Positions 1-7,921 of a DNA stretch of 64,000 bases are shown piece by piece. The notes below the pieces were generated by a model. That model was not told the origin of the DNA and ran no database searches. It saw only the letters and a program-made list of their open reading frames with translations. A program made the translations under genes and the position numbers. Numbering within the stretch: position 1 is the stretch's first letter; each line of letters begins with the position of its first letter. The DNA comes from CAWDMN01 sp963803155 (GTDB lineage Bacteria > Acidobacteriota > Terriglobia > Versatilivoradales > Versatilivoraceae), in contig CAWDMN010000059.1 in the NCBI GenBank assembly GCA_963803155.1, forward strand, positions 395,057 to 459,056. Reading direction: 5' to 3'.

Positions 1-446
1 CCCTTTTGGGGAAAAACTTTCCATTTGAAGCCCGCGCCGGAATCACCCGTTGCAGCTACGCCTCCATCACGTTCGACAGGATTATTGAAGAGGCGAATTT
101 CCAGGAGCTGGCACAGGCCGAACTTCACCACCCCGTTGATATTCTGATGTCCCCGGCCGCCTTCGAAACCGTATTCGATTTCCAAAACGCCGCGCTGCAC
201 CGTTTCCGCCGTTGACGCTAGGGTCGGGCGGTTTGGAACAGCGGTGATCGCGTCCAAATTGTCCTCTTCCGGGGCCTGAGTTGGAGCGGGAGTTTGTGAT
301 TGAATTCCTCTTGAAGATTGTTCTGAAGTCTGGCTCTCTCCCCGCTGGCGCTCCTGCAACTGCCCAAAAGTCTGGGCGGCACACATTCCCGCCACGAAGA
401 AGGTGATTATAAATCTTGAAATTATGAATTTCTCCCATTCCCACAT
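1..446 (-). CDS. Outer-membrane beta-barrel/transporter-like protein (3' end cut by window edge)
   Basis: This minus-strand frame opens at an ATG at 446 and stays open for 148 codons to the left edge, so only the N-terminus is present. The first ~24 residues form a signal peptide (hydrophobic IISRFIITFFVAG, then CAA-Q). A Ser/Gln/Pro-rich linker follows. From about residue 76 the text NRPTLASTAETVQRGVLEIE and then GVVKFGLCQLLEIRL resembles the start of the 'MetA-pathway of phenol degradation' family of transporter-like outer-membrane proteins, in which an RP...T..G.LE.E strand is followed by a VRFG...LELR strand. Family assignment is from memory of that pattern. An in-frame TGA lies eight codons upstream, so no earlier ATG is possible. 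The Shine-Dalgarno is not obvious. The substrate is unknown. Confidence 0.6.
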   Translation of the reverse strand, partial: MWEWEKFIISRFIITFFVAGMCAAQTFGQLQERQRGESQTSEQSSRGIQSQTPAPTQAPEEDNLDAITAVPNRPTLASTAETVQRGVLEIEYGFEGGRGHQNINGVVKFGLCQLLEIRLFNNPVERDGGVAATGDSGAGFKWKVFPQK

Positions 447-625
447 GTAAGAAATATATTTTAGAAACCATCAACATGCAAAGATTATTGGTCTACTAGT
501 TGGTCCATTTGTGCATTTGGGCCAGATCTTCATTTGCAAATATTTGGATCTTATTTGCCACATTTTCCAGCGGAGCCACTCAGCGCTGCGATTTTCAAGC
601 TGACGGACCTGGCTTTTTCAAAGAA

Positions 626-2107
626 CTATCTCGCGGGTTTCATTTCCCAAATGTCCAGACTTTTTACGAGGGCGCTGCCACCTTCTCTAAAGAGTTTTAC
701 CCCGAGGCTGTCTGCCCGAGTCGGATAAACCCGGCTGGTCAAGCAGACAGTATCGTTGGCAAAAACTTCTATTACGGATCGGTCCAGAAAGACCTGTAAT
801 TTCAGGATTCCTCCCGGCGCCAGACTCAATTTGCTGCTGAATGGAGTCGTGGCACATTCCGGATCCAGACTGGATTTTTCCCGATGAATCGTCAGTCTCC
901 CATTATTTCGGTCATACGCCAAAACGGTCTGCTCTTTTCCATCCGGTGAACAAAATAGCCTTACCCCTACGCGGGAATACCGGGAAAGCTTCAGCTGCAT
1001 CATAATCTCCAGGGCATTCCCCCGAACCAAATCAGGCAACGAGGCAGTGGAGGGTTCAACAGTACGGTTGACGAAATTGGAATGTTTTCCCCGCAAGGCA
1101 TGCAACTCCGGAATCGGCTGGATTTGCAGCTTCCCATCCTGACGAAGCGTCAACTGGCGGGGGAGAGACTGAATTCCGGCCCAGCCCGCCTTGCGTTGCG
1201 CTTTTTCGCTGCGTCCTTCCCAACACCATCCGAAAATGATTCGGCGCTTCTGGCCATCTAGAAACGTTTGCGGAGCATAATAGTGGCCCCCATCATCGAG
1301 ACAGCCTTCGGTCTCAGGAATGAACTTGTGATCTCGATACTGGCCAATAAAATAAATGCTTTTGCTCAGGGGGATGGGAGACACAATTAATACATACTTA
1401 TCCCCCAGTGGAAAGAAGTTGGGGCATTCCCAAACCGTGCCCGTCTTTTCGGAATTCCCCATCAAAAGTGGATTGAGATATTTCCAATGGATTAAATCCG
1501 CGGATTCATAAAGCAGAACCGCGCCGCTGACTCCTTTCAATCCTGAACCCAATGCCATCATCCATTTTCCATTTTCCTTCCACACGCAGGGATCGCGGAA
1601 TCCCGTCACTTCCAGTCCTGGAGGTGGTTCCGAAATAACAGGATTGCCGGAAAATTTTTCCCAACTCCGCAAACCGTCATGGCTCGTGGCCAGACACTGG
1701 ACCTCCGGCATCGTGCCCGTGAAAACCAGCGTCGGAACCCCATGGTTGTCCACGGCACATCCGGAAAAGACCCCGTCTTTGTCAGGTCCTCCCGAAGTGG
1801 GGGCCATGGCAATGGGCCAATGTCTCCAATGCATCATATCGGAGCTGACGGCATGCCCCCAATGCATGGTGCCCCAAAAAGCGCCGTTGGGATTGTATTG
1901 ATAAAAGAGATGGTACTCACCCTTCCAAAAAATCAAGCCATTGGGATCGTTCATCCAATTGGCTGGGGGGAGGAAATGAAAAATCGGACGCTGAAGATCT
2001 CGATCCAGATTGGTGGCGCTTTGTTTTTGACTCCGTACGATTAACGGCATCCAAAACATGCTTTCGGCCACAAACAAGATAATTATGAGCAGATATGCTT
2101 TCTTCAT
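626..2107 (-). CDS. Secreted glycoside hydrolase family 32 (levanase/invertase-like)
   Basis: This 493-residue enzyme hydrolyses beta-fructosides such as sucrose, inulin or levan, probably outside the cytoplasm because the first ~25 residues form a hydrophobic signal segment. The three GH32 signatures are visible: WMNDPNG at residues 51-57 (D54 nucleophile), FRDP at 170-173 (transition-state Asp) and WECPNFF at 226-232 (E227 acid/base). The C-terminal ~150 residues, ending near DRSVIEVFAND, correspond to the beta-sandwich domain of the family. It is divergent from the thioredoxin gene at 2229 and sits next to a sodium:solute symporter, which fits a hydrolyse-then-import role for fructose-containing sugars. 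Substrate preference (levan, inulin or sucrose) cannot be read from sequence. Confidence 0.93.
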   Translation of the reverse strand: MKKAYLLIIILFVAESMFWMPLIVRSQKQSATNLDRDLQRPIFHFLPPANWMNDPNGLIFWKGEYHLFYQYNPNGAFWGTMHWGHAVSSDMMHWRHWPIAMAPTSGGPDKDGVFSGCAVDNHGVPTLVFTGTMPEVQCLATSHDGLRSWEKFSGNPVISEPPPGLEVTGFRDPCVWKENGKWMMALGSGLKGVSGAVLLYESADLIHWKYLNPLLMGNSEKTGTVWECPNFFPLGDKYVLIVSPIPLSKSIYFIGQYRDHKFIPETEGCLDDGGHYYAPQTFLDGQKRRIIFGWCWEGRSEKAQRKAGWAGIQSLPRQLTLRQDGKLQIQPIPELHALRGKHSNFVNRTVEPSTASLPDLVRGNALEIMMQLKLSRYSRVGVRLFCSPDGKEQTVLAYDRNNGRLTIHREKSSLDPECATTPFSSKLSLAPGGILKLQVFLDRSVIEVFANDTVCLTSRVYPTRADSLGVKLFREGGSALVKSLDIWEMKPAR

Positions 2108-2228
2108 TGGAAAAGCTCCGGCAATGGAATATTTTCCTGTTATTCTTCATTTATTGTTTGCACTACAATGCAGTCTGGTTCCCGCCTCCCCGTGATGGCA
2201 TTCACATGGATGAAGAACTCAACATGAA

Positions 2229-2810
2229 ATGGAATTGCCAATGATCAAAAAAATTTCCACTTTTTGGGCAGCATGTTTAGTGTGCCTTTTCTCCCTTTTT
2301 GTGTCAATTTCTCCCCCTTTTCTGGCGGGGAGCGCGTCCGTGACGAAAAAAACGAGCAGATCCATGATCTCCTTGACTCAAGTGGGGCAGCAGGTCCCGG
2401 CTTTTTCCATCAGGACTTTGAATGGCGATCTCTTTGATGTCGAAGCCAATCGGGGGAGACTGCTCTTGATCAATTTTTTTGCCACATGGTGTCCCCCATG
2501 CATTGCGGAGATGCCTCATCTGGAAAAAGAGATTTGGCAAGCGTTCAAATCCAATAATTTCAGGATGATTAGTATTGGGCGCGAGGAAACGGAACAAAAA
2601 ATCCGCGGCTATGCCGAAAAGAATCATTTGACATTCACCTTTGCGGCCGACCCCCAGCGGGAGGTCTACAGCCAATTTGCCGAAGGGTTGATCCCCCGGA
2701 CTTATCTCATTAGTCCCGATGGGAAGATATTGTTCCAATCCTCCGGGTACCGATCCAAGGATTTCAGGCAATTGCTGGAAATCATCAAGCGCGAATTGAA
2801 CGGCAGATAA
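2229..2810 (+). CDS. TlpA-like thiol:disulfide oxidoreductase (periplasmic thioredoxin fold)
   Basis: This is a 193-residue AhpC/TSA-TlpA-type thioredoxin protein. An N-terminal hydrophobic stretch (about residues 8-35) is a signal peptide or anchor, placing the domain outside the cytoplasmic membrane. The active-site CXXC is WCPPC at 87-91, preceded by LLLINFFAT. The cis-proline loop appears as GLIPRTYLI near residue 155, followed by the PDGKI beta-hairpin typical of the family. Such proteins reduce disulfides, often on apocytochromes, but no cytochrome maturation genes are nearby. The start may be the ATG at 2229 or the one at 2241 (MIKKIS); both keep the signal segment. The symporter follows 127 bp downstream on the same strand. 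Confidence 0.88.
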   Translation: MELPMIKKISTFWAACLVCLFSLFVSISPPFLAGSASVTKKTSRSMISLTQVGQQVPAFSIRTLNGDLFDVEANRGRLLLINFFATWCPPCIAEMPHLEKEIWQAFKSNNFRMISIGREETEQKIRGYAEKNHLTFTFAADPQREVYSQFAEGLIPRTYLISPDGKILFQSSGYRSKDFRQLLEIIKRELNGR

Positions 2811-2937
2811 GGATTCACAAGGCATTTGTTGCCGTTAATTTTTTATCGACAACCACGATGGGGCCATGTAGAATCGGCATCGCTGGCCCAAAACTTTTTC
2901 CCTTTTTATCCTCCAAGAGGGTTCCAATCTCACTTTT

Positions 2938-4671
2938 ATGACAAACTTACTCTCTTTCTGCGCACAGGCCGCGGTTTCCTCCAAGTTGCTTTCCTTGGGT
3001 ACGGTGGACATTCTGATCATCGTCATTTACTTCGGCATCGTACTGGGGATCGGTTTTTACCTGAAAAATTACACTAAAACCGGCGAAGATTTTTTCATGG
3101 CTGGCCGCGAAATGACCGCCTGGGTGGCCGGACTGAGTTTTGTAGCCGCCAACCTTGGCTCGCTGGAGCTCATGGGCTGGGCCGCGGCCGCTTACCAATA
3201 CGGCATCCTGGCCACTCACTGGTACTGGGTTGGAGCCATTCCCGCCATGCTGTTTCTTAGCGTGGTGATGATGCCTTTTTATTACATCTGCAAAACCCAC
3301 TCCGTGCCAGGATATTTGAAGCTGCGTTTTGGAGGAGCTAGCAGCACTCTTTCCGCGGTTAGTTTCGGTTTCATGACGGTTTTGATGAGCGGCATCAACA
3401 TGTACTCCATGGCTCTGGTGATGAAAGTGGTCTTGGGCTGGGATATTCATTTCAGCATCTGGGTTTCCTCCCTGACCGTTGGGGTATACGTCGTCTTGGG
3501 CGGACTGCTCTCCGCCATTTTCAATGAGGTGTTGCAGTTCTTCCTCATCTGGCTGGGCGCTCTGCTTATTCCCATTATCGGATTGATTGAATCGGGCGGG
3601 TGGAATGGCATGGTGGCTCGTATTAATCAGAATTTCCCCGGGGGCGATTTCACTCACCTCTGGCGCACCATGTATCACTTCACCGACAATCCCATGGGAA
3701 TTCATTGGACGGGAATTGTCTTTGGACTGGGATTTGTCATTTCTTTCGGATATTGGACGACCGATTTTCTCGTCGTACAGCGCGTGCTCTCCGCCAAGGA
3801 TTTGCGTTCCGCCAAAATGGCTCCAATCATTGGCGCCGCTTTTAAGATGTGCGTCCCCTTCATCGTGATTCTTCCCGGCCTGCTTGGACTGGCCGTTTTG
3901 AGAGATCATGATGGCAACCTGATCCGTCTGATGGGTGAAGGTCAGGCTGTTGCGACGGGTGGCCACAGTTATAACGAAGTGCTGCCCCTGATGCTGGCCC
4001 GGTATTGCGGACCTGGGCTGCTGGGCCTGGGCATCACGGCGCTGATTGCCGGGTTCATGTCCGGAATGGCAGGCAACGTCAGCGCTTTTGCCACCGTCTG
4101 GACTTATGACATCTACCGTCCCTTCGCCAAGAACAAGGATGACGCTCACTATGTCAAAGTGGGCCGCTGGTGCACAATCCTGGGAGTGCTGGTCAGCATC
4201 GGCACGGCCTATCTCGTGATGCAGTTTTTAAGCATCATGGATTACGTCCAGGCGCTCTTCAGCTTCTTTATCGCTCCATTGCTCGGCACGGTGTTGCTCG
4301 GGATGCTTTGGAAACGAGCCACTCCGGCGGGAGGATTTTGCGGGTTGCTGGCGGGAACAGTCTCTTCCATTGGCATGTGGGCATGGGTCAAGGTAGACCC
4401 TTCCGCGCTGCAGTACATTGCCTTGTCTCCCCACGCCAAAGACATGGCGGAGAATATGTATCGTGCGCTCTGGTGCTGGTGCATTGGAGTGCTGGTAACG
4501 GTGGTGGTCAGCTATTTGACCAAACCGAAAGCGGAATCTGAATTGGTGGGTCTTGTCTATGGTTGTACCAAGATCCCTTCCGAAGGACACCTGCCGGTTT
4601 ATAAACGTTCCATCTTCTGGGCCTGTGTAGTGTTCGTCGTGTTTTTGATCTTGAACTTTATATTCTGGTAA
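2938..4671 (+). CDS. Sodium:solute symporter family (SSS) transporter
   Basis: This 577-residue integral membrane protein has about 13-14 hydrophobic segments, the usual size for Na+-coupled symporters of the SSS family. Near the N-terminus, GIGFYLKNYTKTGEDFFMAGR followed by the segment around residue 60 (GLSFVAANLGSLELMGWAA) matches the TM1 region of galactose/glucose-type SSS members, where Na+ and substrate bind. The substrate is not certain. The neighbouring secreted GH32 enzyme suggests a sugar such as fructose, but SSS proteins also carry amino acids and organic acids. The Shine-Dalgarno is weak; ATG 2938 is preferred because the predicted first helix starts about 20 residues later. The next gene is a very small membrane protein 69 bp downstream. 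Confidence 0.88.
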   Translation: MTNLLSFCAQAAVSSKLLSLGTVDILIIVIYFGIVLGIGFYLKNYTKTGEDFFMAGREMTAWVAGLSFVAANLGSLELMGWAAAAYQYGILATHWYWVGAIPAMLFLSVVMMPFYYICKTHSVPGYLKLRFGGASSTLSAVSFGFMTVLMSGINMYSMALVMKVVLGWDIHFSIWVSSLTVGVYVVLGGLLSAIFNEVLQFFLIWLGALLIPIIGLIESGGWNGMVARINQNFPGGDFTHLWRTMYHFTDNPMGIHWTGIVFGLGFVISFGYWTTDFLVVQRVLSAKDLRSAKMAPIIGAAFKMCVPFIVILPGLLGLAVLRDHDGNLIRLMGEGQAVATGGHSYNEVLPLMLARYCGPGLLGLGITALIAGFMSGMAGNVSAFATVWTYDIYRPFAKNKDDAHYVKVGRWCTILGVLVSIGTAYLVMQFLSIMDYVQALFSFFIAPLLGTVLLGMLWKRATPAGGFCGLLAGTVSSIGMWAWVKVDPSALQYIALSPHAKDMAENMYRALWCWCIGVLVTVVVSYLTKPKAESELVGLVYGCTKIPSEGHLPVYKRSIFWACVVFVVFLILNFIFW

Positions 4672-4740
4672 AAAGGAAGAGCGGCGGCTGTTCTGCCTTC
4701 ATCCCGGAATTTTATTCTCTAGTGGAAAGCGGGAGCGAGA

Positions 4741-4956
4741 ATGACTGAAAAGCACTTTATTTCCATCTGGTTTTTTATAGGGACAATCCTGACCATCTAT
4801 GGATTCCTAATCCTGGGGGCGGGAATTTACACCTATTTCATTCCCCCAGCCACACCCGTGGTGATGCAGAACATGCATGCCGGGATTTGGTGGGGGATAT
4901 TGCTTTTGATTATGGGCCTTTTGTACACTGTCAAATTTTTCCCAAAAAAAACTTAA
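4741..4956 (+). CDS. Small two-helix membrane protein next to symporter
   Basis: This 71-residue protein has two hydrophobic helices, roughly residues 8-31 (WFFIGTILTIYGFLILGAGIY) and 46-66 (GIWWGILLLIMGLLYTVKF), separated by a Pro-rich periplasmic-side turn (FIPPATPVV) and ended by a basic KFFPKKT tail. I do not recognise a named family. Small membrane proteins of this layout are sometimes encoded directly after SSS symporters, and here the gap is only 69 bp on the same strand, so an accessory role is possible. That is inference from position only. The gene is preceded by GGGAGCGAG close to the ATG, which can serve as a ribosome binding site. Confidence 0.7.
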   Translation: MTEKHFISIWFFIGTILTIYGFLILGAGIYTYFIPPATPVVMQNMHAGIWWGILLLIMGLLYTVKFFPKKT

Positions 4957-5015
4957 TCAAGGGGAAGCTATCTTCCCCCATCCGTTTCCTCCCTTGGAGT
5001 TTCTTCTAGTCTGAG

Positions 5016-5060
5016 CTTTCGGTGAAAGTGCCCGCCCATCCCGCAAATTCACGGGATGGG
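5016..5060. repeat. Two adjacent hairpins in the intergenic region before typA
   Basis: CTTTC-GGT-GAAAG (5016-5028) is followed by a perfect 9-bp stem CCCATCCCG (5035-5043) / CGGGATGGG (5052-5060) with an 8-nt loop. There is no T-run after it, so it is not a clear terminator for the preceding small gene. Similar TTTCGG-GAAAG hairpins occur near 46325, which suggests a short dispersed palindrome. Confidence 0.5.
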
Positions 5061-5197
5061 GACACGCCATCCTGTTGATTCTGCCGATAATTTCGCCTAC
5101 CCCCCCAAATATAGACCCCATTCCTTCTCCCTTATAAGCTATAATGTTTGTTTTTGTCCTTGGCGGTTCTCTTTGATTAGGCTGCCGGACGGTTATT

Positions 5198-5203
5198 AAG
5201 GAG
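5198..5203 (+). promoter_or_regulatory. Ribosome binding site that decides the typA start
   Basis: AAGGAG lies 5 nt before the ATG at 5209. A second ATG at 5205 is in another frame and only 1 nt from the site, so 5209 is the correct start. Confidence 0.85.
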
Positions 5204-5208
5204 AATGA

Positions 5209-6990
5209 ATGATTCAAAGACGGAAAGACATAAGAAATCTCGCCATCATCGCCCACGTCGATCATGGCAAGACCACCCTGGTGGACGCAATGCTGTGGCA
5301 GAGCGGCATTTTTCAGGCGCATCAAAAAGTCCAGGAACGGGTGATGGACAACATCGACCTGGAACGGGAAAAAGGGATCACCATCATGGCGAAGAATACC
5401 GCCATTCATTATAAAGGGGTCAAGCTCAACATTGTTGACACTCCGGGACACACTGATTTTGGGGGCGAAGTGGAACGCAGCCTGCTAATGGTGGATGGAG
5501 TCATGCTGCTGGTGGATGCCTCCGAGGGTCCTCTGCCCCAAACTCGTTTCGTGCTTCGCAAAGCGCTCGAACACAACCTCCCCGTCATTGTGGTCATCAA
5601 CAAAATCGATCGTCCTGACGCGCGGATTCAAGAAGTCATCAATGAAGTCTATGATTTGTTCATCGATCTGGACGCGGAGGATGGCCAGATCGATTTTCCA
5701 ATTCTCTTCACCAATGCCAAAGCCGGACAAGCCAAATTGCGGATGGAGGAGGACGCTCGCAATCTGCGTCCTCTCTTCGATGCCATCATTTCCAGGATTC
5801 CCGCGCCAGTTTATGAAGTGGGTGGAAATTTGCAGTTGCAGATGACCAATATCGATTACAGCGATTATGTCGGACGCCTGGCCATTGGGCGAATTGCGCG
5901 GGGCGGCATTCGGCACGGGGAAATTGTTTCAATCTGTAAGCTCGACGGCAGCGTGACTAAAACAAAGGTGACTCAACTTTGCACGTTCGATGGATTGAAA
6001 CGAATCGAGGTGGAAGAAGCCACTGCCGGAGACATCGTTTCGGTGGCGGGCAGCAACGAAATTACCGTGGGCGAAACCATCGCCGACGCGGAGAATCCCG
6101 AACCTCTCCCCCCCTTGGAGATCGATGAACCAACCTTGTCGATGATTTTTTCCGCCAATGTCAGTCCTTTTGCCGGCCAGGACGGGAAGTATGTGACTTC
6201 TCGCCACCTGAAGGAGAGGCTCGACAAAGAGCTTTTGAAGAACGTGAGCCTGCAAATCAAGCCCACCGCTGGTCCTGATGCTTACCAGGTGATTGGACGG
6301 GGAGAGCTGCAGCTGGCCATCCTGCTGGAGATGATGCGGCGGGAAGGATATGAGGTGGAGGTTTCCAAACCGCAAAGCGTAACCAAAGAGATCGAGGGGA
6401 AGCTGATGGAACCGCTCGAGCATCTATTCATCGATTGCCCTGAAGAATTCATCGGAGTGATTACTCAAAAAATCGGCGGCCGCCGGGGAAAGATGATCAA
6501 GATGGTGAATCATGGCAGTGGCCGCGTTCGGCTGGAATTCCAGATCCCCACGCGTGGTTTGATCGGATTCCGCACCGAATTCCTTACCGACACCCGGGGC
6601 ACGGGCATCTTGAACCAGCTTTTTCACGGGTATGCCGAATGGCAGGGGGATATCCCCACCCGCCCAACCGGTGCCATGGTGGCCGACCGTGGGGGGCGCG
6701 CGACGGCTTACGCGCTCAATAACCTGCAGGAACGCGGAGAGCTCTTTATTCGCCCCGGCGAAGCCGTTTATGAAGGGATGATCTGCGGAGAAAATTCCCG
6801 ATCCGTTGACCTGCCGGTGAATGTCACCAAGGAAAAGAAACTCACCAACATGCGCGCCTCCGTGGCCGATGAGGCAGTCCGCTTGATTCCTTATGCCGAA
6901 ATGGGTTTGGAAAAGTCACTTCATTTTATCAAGGAAGACGAACTGGTTGAAATCACTCCAACCTCCATCCGCATGAGGAAAAAGAAATGA
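5209..6990 (+). CDS. typA: Ribosome-associated GTPase TypA/BipA
   Basis: This 593-residue translational GTPase belongs to the EF-G superfamily and binds the ribosome, helping subunit assembly and translation under stress. The GTPase motifs are clear: P-loop AHVDHGKT at residues 15-22, switch region ending in EKGITI, DTPGHTDFGGEVER, and NKIDRPD. A beta-barrel domain 2 follows (about 205-290), then an EF-G-like alpha/beta domain and the TypA-specific C-terminal domain, which contains the conserved GRGELQLAILLEMMRREG and TRGTGILNQLFHGY stretches. Length and motifs are standard, with no sign of damage. It is a single-gene unit with a perfect intrinsic terminator immediately downstream. The start is set by AAGGAG at 5198. 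Confidence 0.98.
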   Translation: MIQRRKDIRNLAIIAHVDHGKTTLVDAMLWQSGIFQAHQKVQERVMDNIDLEREKGITIMAKNTAIHYKGVKLNIVDTPGHTDFGGEVERSLLMVDGVMLLVDASEGPLPQTRFVLRKALEHNLPVIVVINKIDRPDARIQEVINEVYDLFIDLDAEDGQIDFPILFTNAKAGQAKLRMEEDARNLRPLFDAIISRIPAPVYEVGGNLQLQMTNIDYSDYVGRLAIGRIARGGIRHGEIVSICKLDGSVTKTKVTQLCTFDGLKRIEVEEATAGDIVSVAGSNEITVGETIADAENPEPLPPLEIDEPTLSMIFSANVSPFAGQDGKYVTSRHLKERLDKELLKNVSLQIKPTAGPDAYQVIGRGELQLAILLEMMRREGYEVEVSKPQSVTKEIEGKLMEPLEHLFIDCPEEFIGVITQKIGGRRGKMIKMVNHGSGRVRLEFQIPTRGLIGFRTEFLTDTRGTGILNQLFHGYAEWQGDIPTRPTGAMVADRGGRATAYALNNLQERGELFIRPGEAVYEGMICGENSRSVDLPVNVTKEKKLTNMRASVADEAVRLIPYAEMGLEKSLHFIKEDELVEITPTSIRMRKKK

Positions 6991-7006
6991 CCGTCTTCTT
7001 CCATAG

Positions 7007-7048
7007 TGAACTTTCGGCAAGCATACTTGCCGAAAGTTCACATTTTTT
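7007..7048 (+). terminator. Intrinsic terminator of typA
   Basis: A perfect 15-bp stem, TGAACTTTCGGCAAG (7007-7021) against 7026-7040, has a 4-nt CATA loop and is followed by CA and six Ts. It starts 17 bp after the typA stop codon. The left side is not T-rich on the minus strand, so it works mainly for typA. Confidence 0.93.
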
Positions 7049-7247
7049 CCGCCGGACTCCCGGCTTTTTGGCTGGTGACACGGCTTCGTGCAAGCAGGAC
7101 CGGGATGTCTTGGCTGCGTTGCACGGACAAAGACTCGCAGGAGCCCCCTGGGGGGGGGGCGGACGGGCAAGGTGGAAATCCTGGCGGCGGCTACGGCATG
7201 GACCGCTTTTTCCGCCACGGGCATGAGCCTGCGGGAAGGAAACCTCT

Positions 7248-7766
7248 TCAATTGACTGCCGCAAATTCGACTGACGCCGGAGCGTCCGTAGATAGGACTT
7301 TGTCGATGTCGAGCAGGATTTTGACCTTGTTTTGATATTTTCCGAGGCCCAGGATGAAATCAGTGTTGATTGCAACGCCAAAATGCGGCACCGCTTCGAT
7401 GTTCGTGGGCGCAATTTCCATTACCTCGGAGACCTTGTCTACTACAATTCCCATCTCTAACGATCCCACTCGCACTACAATGATGCAGGTTTCAGCGGTC
7501 GGTTTGGCAGGCGGCATGGCAAACTTGGTGCGCAAATCCGTGACCGGGATCACCTTGCCGCGCAAATTGATGACACCCAGGATAAACTCCGGAGTTCGCG
7601 GAACAGGAGTGACCGGCAAAAGACAAATAATCTCCTGCACTTTCTGAATTTCGAATCCATATTCTTCATTGGACAGAAAAAAACTCAGGAATTTCCCACC
7701 AATGGCGTGACTTCCCGAAGCAGGCTGTGTTGTGGGGTTATTCTCAATTGCCAGGTTCATTCTCAA
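7248..7766 (-). CDS. cheW: Chemotaxis coupling protein CheW
   Basis: This 172-residue protein is a single CheW (SH3-like) domain that links methyl-accepting receptors to the CheA kinase. After a ~24-residue polar N-terminus, the diagnostic sequence begins with FLSFFLSNEEYGFEIQKVQE. It continues with TPVPRTPEFILGVINLRGKV, IPVTDLR and a GIVVDKVSEVMEI segment, which is the normal order. It lies 155 bp downstream of the receptor gene at 7922 on the same strand, so both may share a transcript, with a strong hairpin between them (7789-7811). No cheA, cheR or cheB lies in the window, so the signalling partner must be encoded elsewhere. Confidence 0.95.
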   Translation of the reverse strand: MRMNLAIENNPTTQPASGSHAIGGKFLSFFLSNEEYGFEIQKVQEIICLLPVTPVPRTPEFILGVINLRGKVIPVTDLRTKFAMPPAKPTAETCIIVVRVGSLEMGIVVDKVSEVMEIAPTNIEAVPHFGVAINTDFILGLGKYQNKVKILLDIDKVLSTDAPASVEFAAVN

Positions 7767-7788
7767 ATCCTCCTCAAAGATTGAACGA

Positions 7789-7811
7789 GGGCCTCTGGAA
7801 TCCAGAGGCCC
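7789..7811 (-). terminator. Perfect hairpin between MCP and cheW
   Basis: GGGCCTCTGG (7789-7798), loop AAT, CCAGAGGCCC (7802-7811) forms a perfect 10-bp GC-rich stem. On the minus strand it is not followed by a T-run, so it may act as an mRNA-stabilising or processing hairpin rather than a terminator. Confidence 0.5.
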
Positions 7812-7921
7812 GTTGCCGTGATGCCACCACTCTCGTTTGCTTGAGCCGCAAAATTCGACAATTATGGGTCAAGTTTCAAACGGATAATTTCAGTATCCCC
7901 AAAGCTCGAGACGAACTCTCG

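Noticed and set aside
82..477. 131-codon minus-strand frame at the left edge
   Set aside because: Another frame starting at 446 has a signal peptide and a recognisable outer-membrane-protein pattern and stays open to the edge.
2947..4149. 400-codon minus-strand frame opposite the SSS symporter
   Set aside because: It is rich in His, Gln and Ser as expected for the antisense of membrane helices; no motif or start signal.
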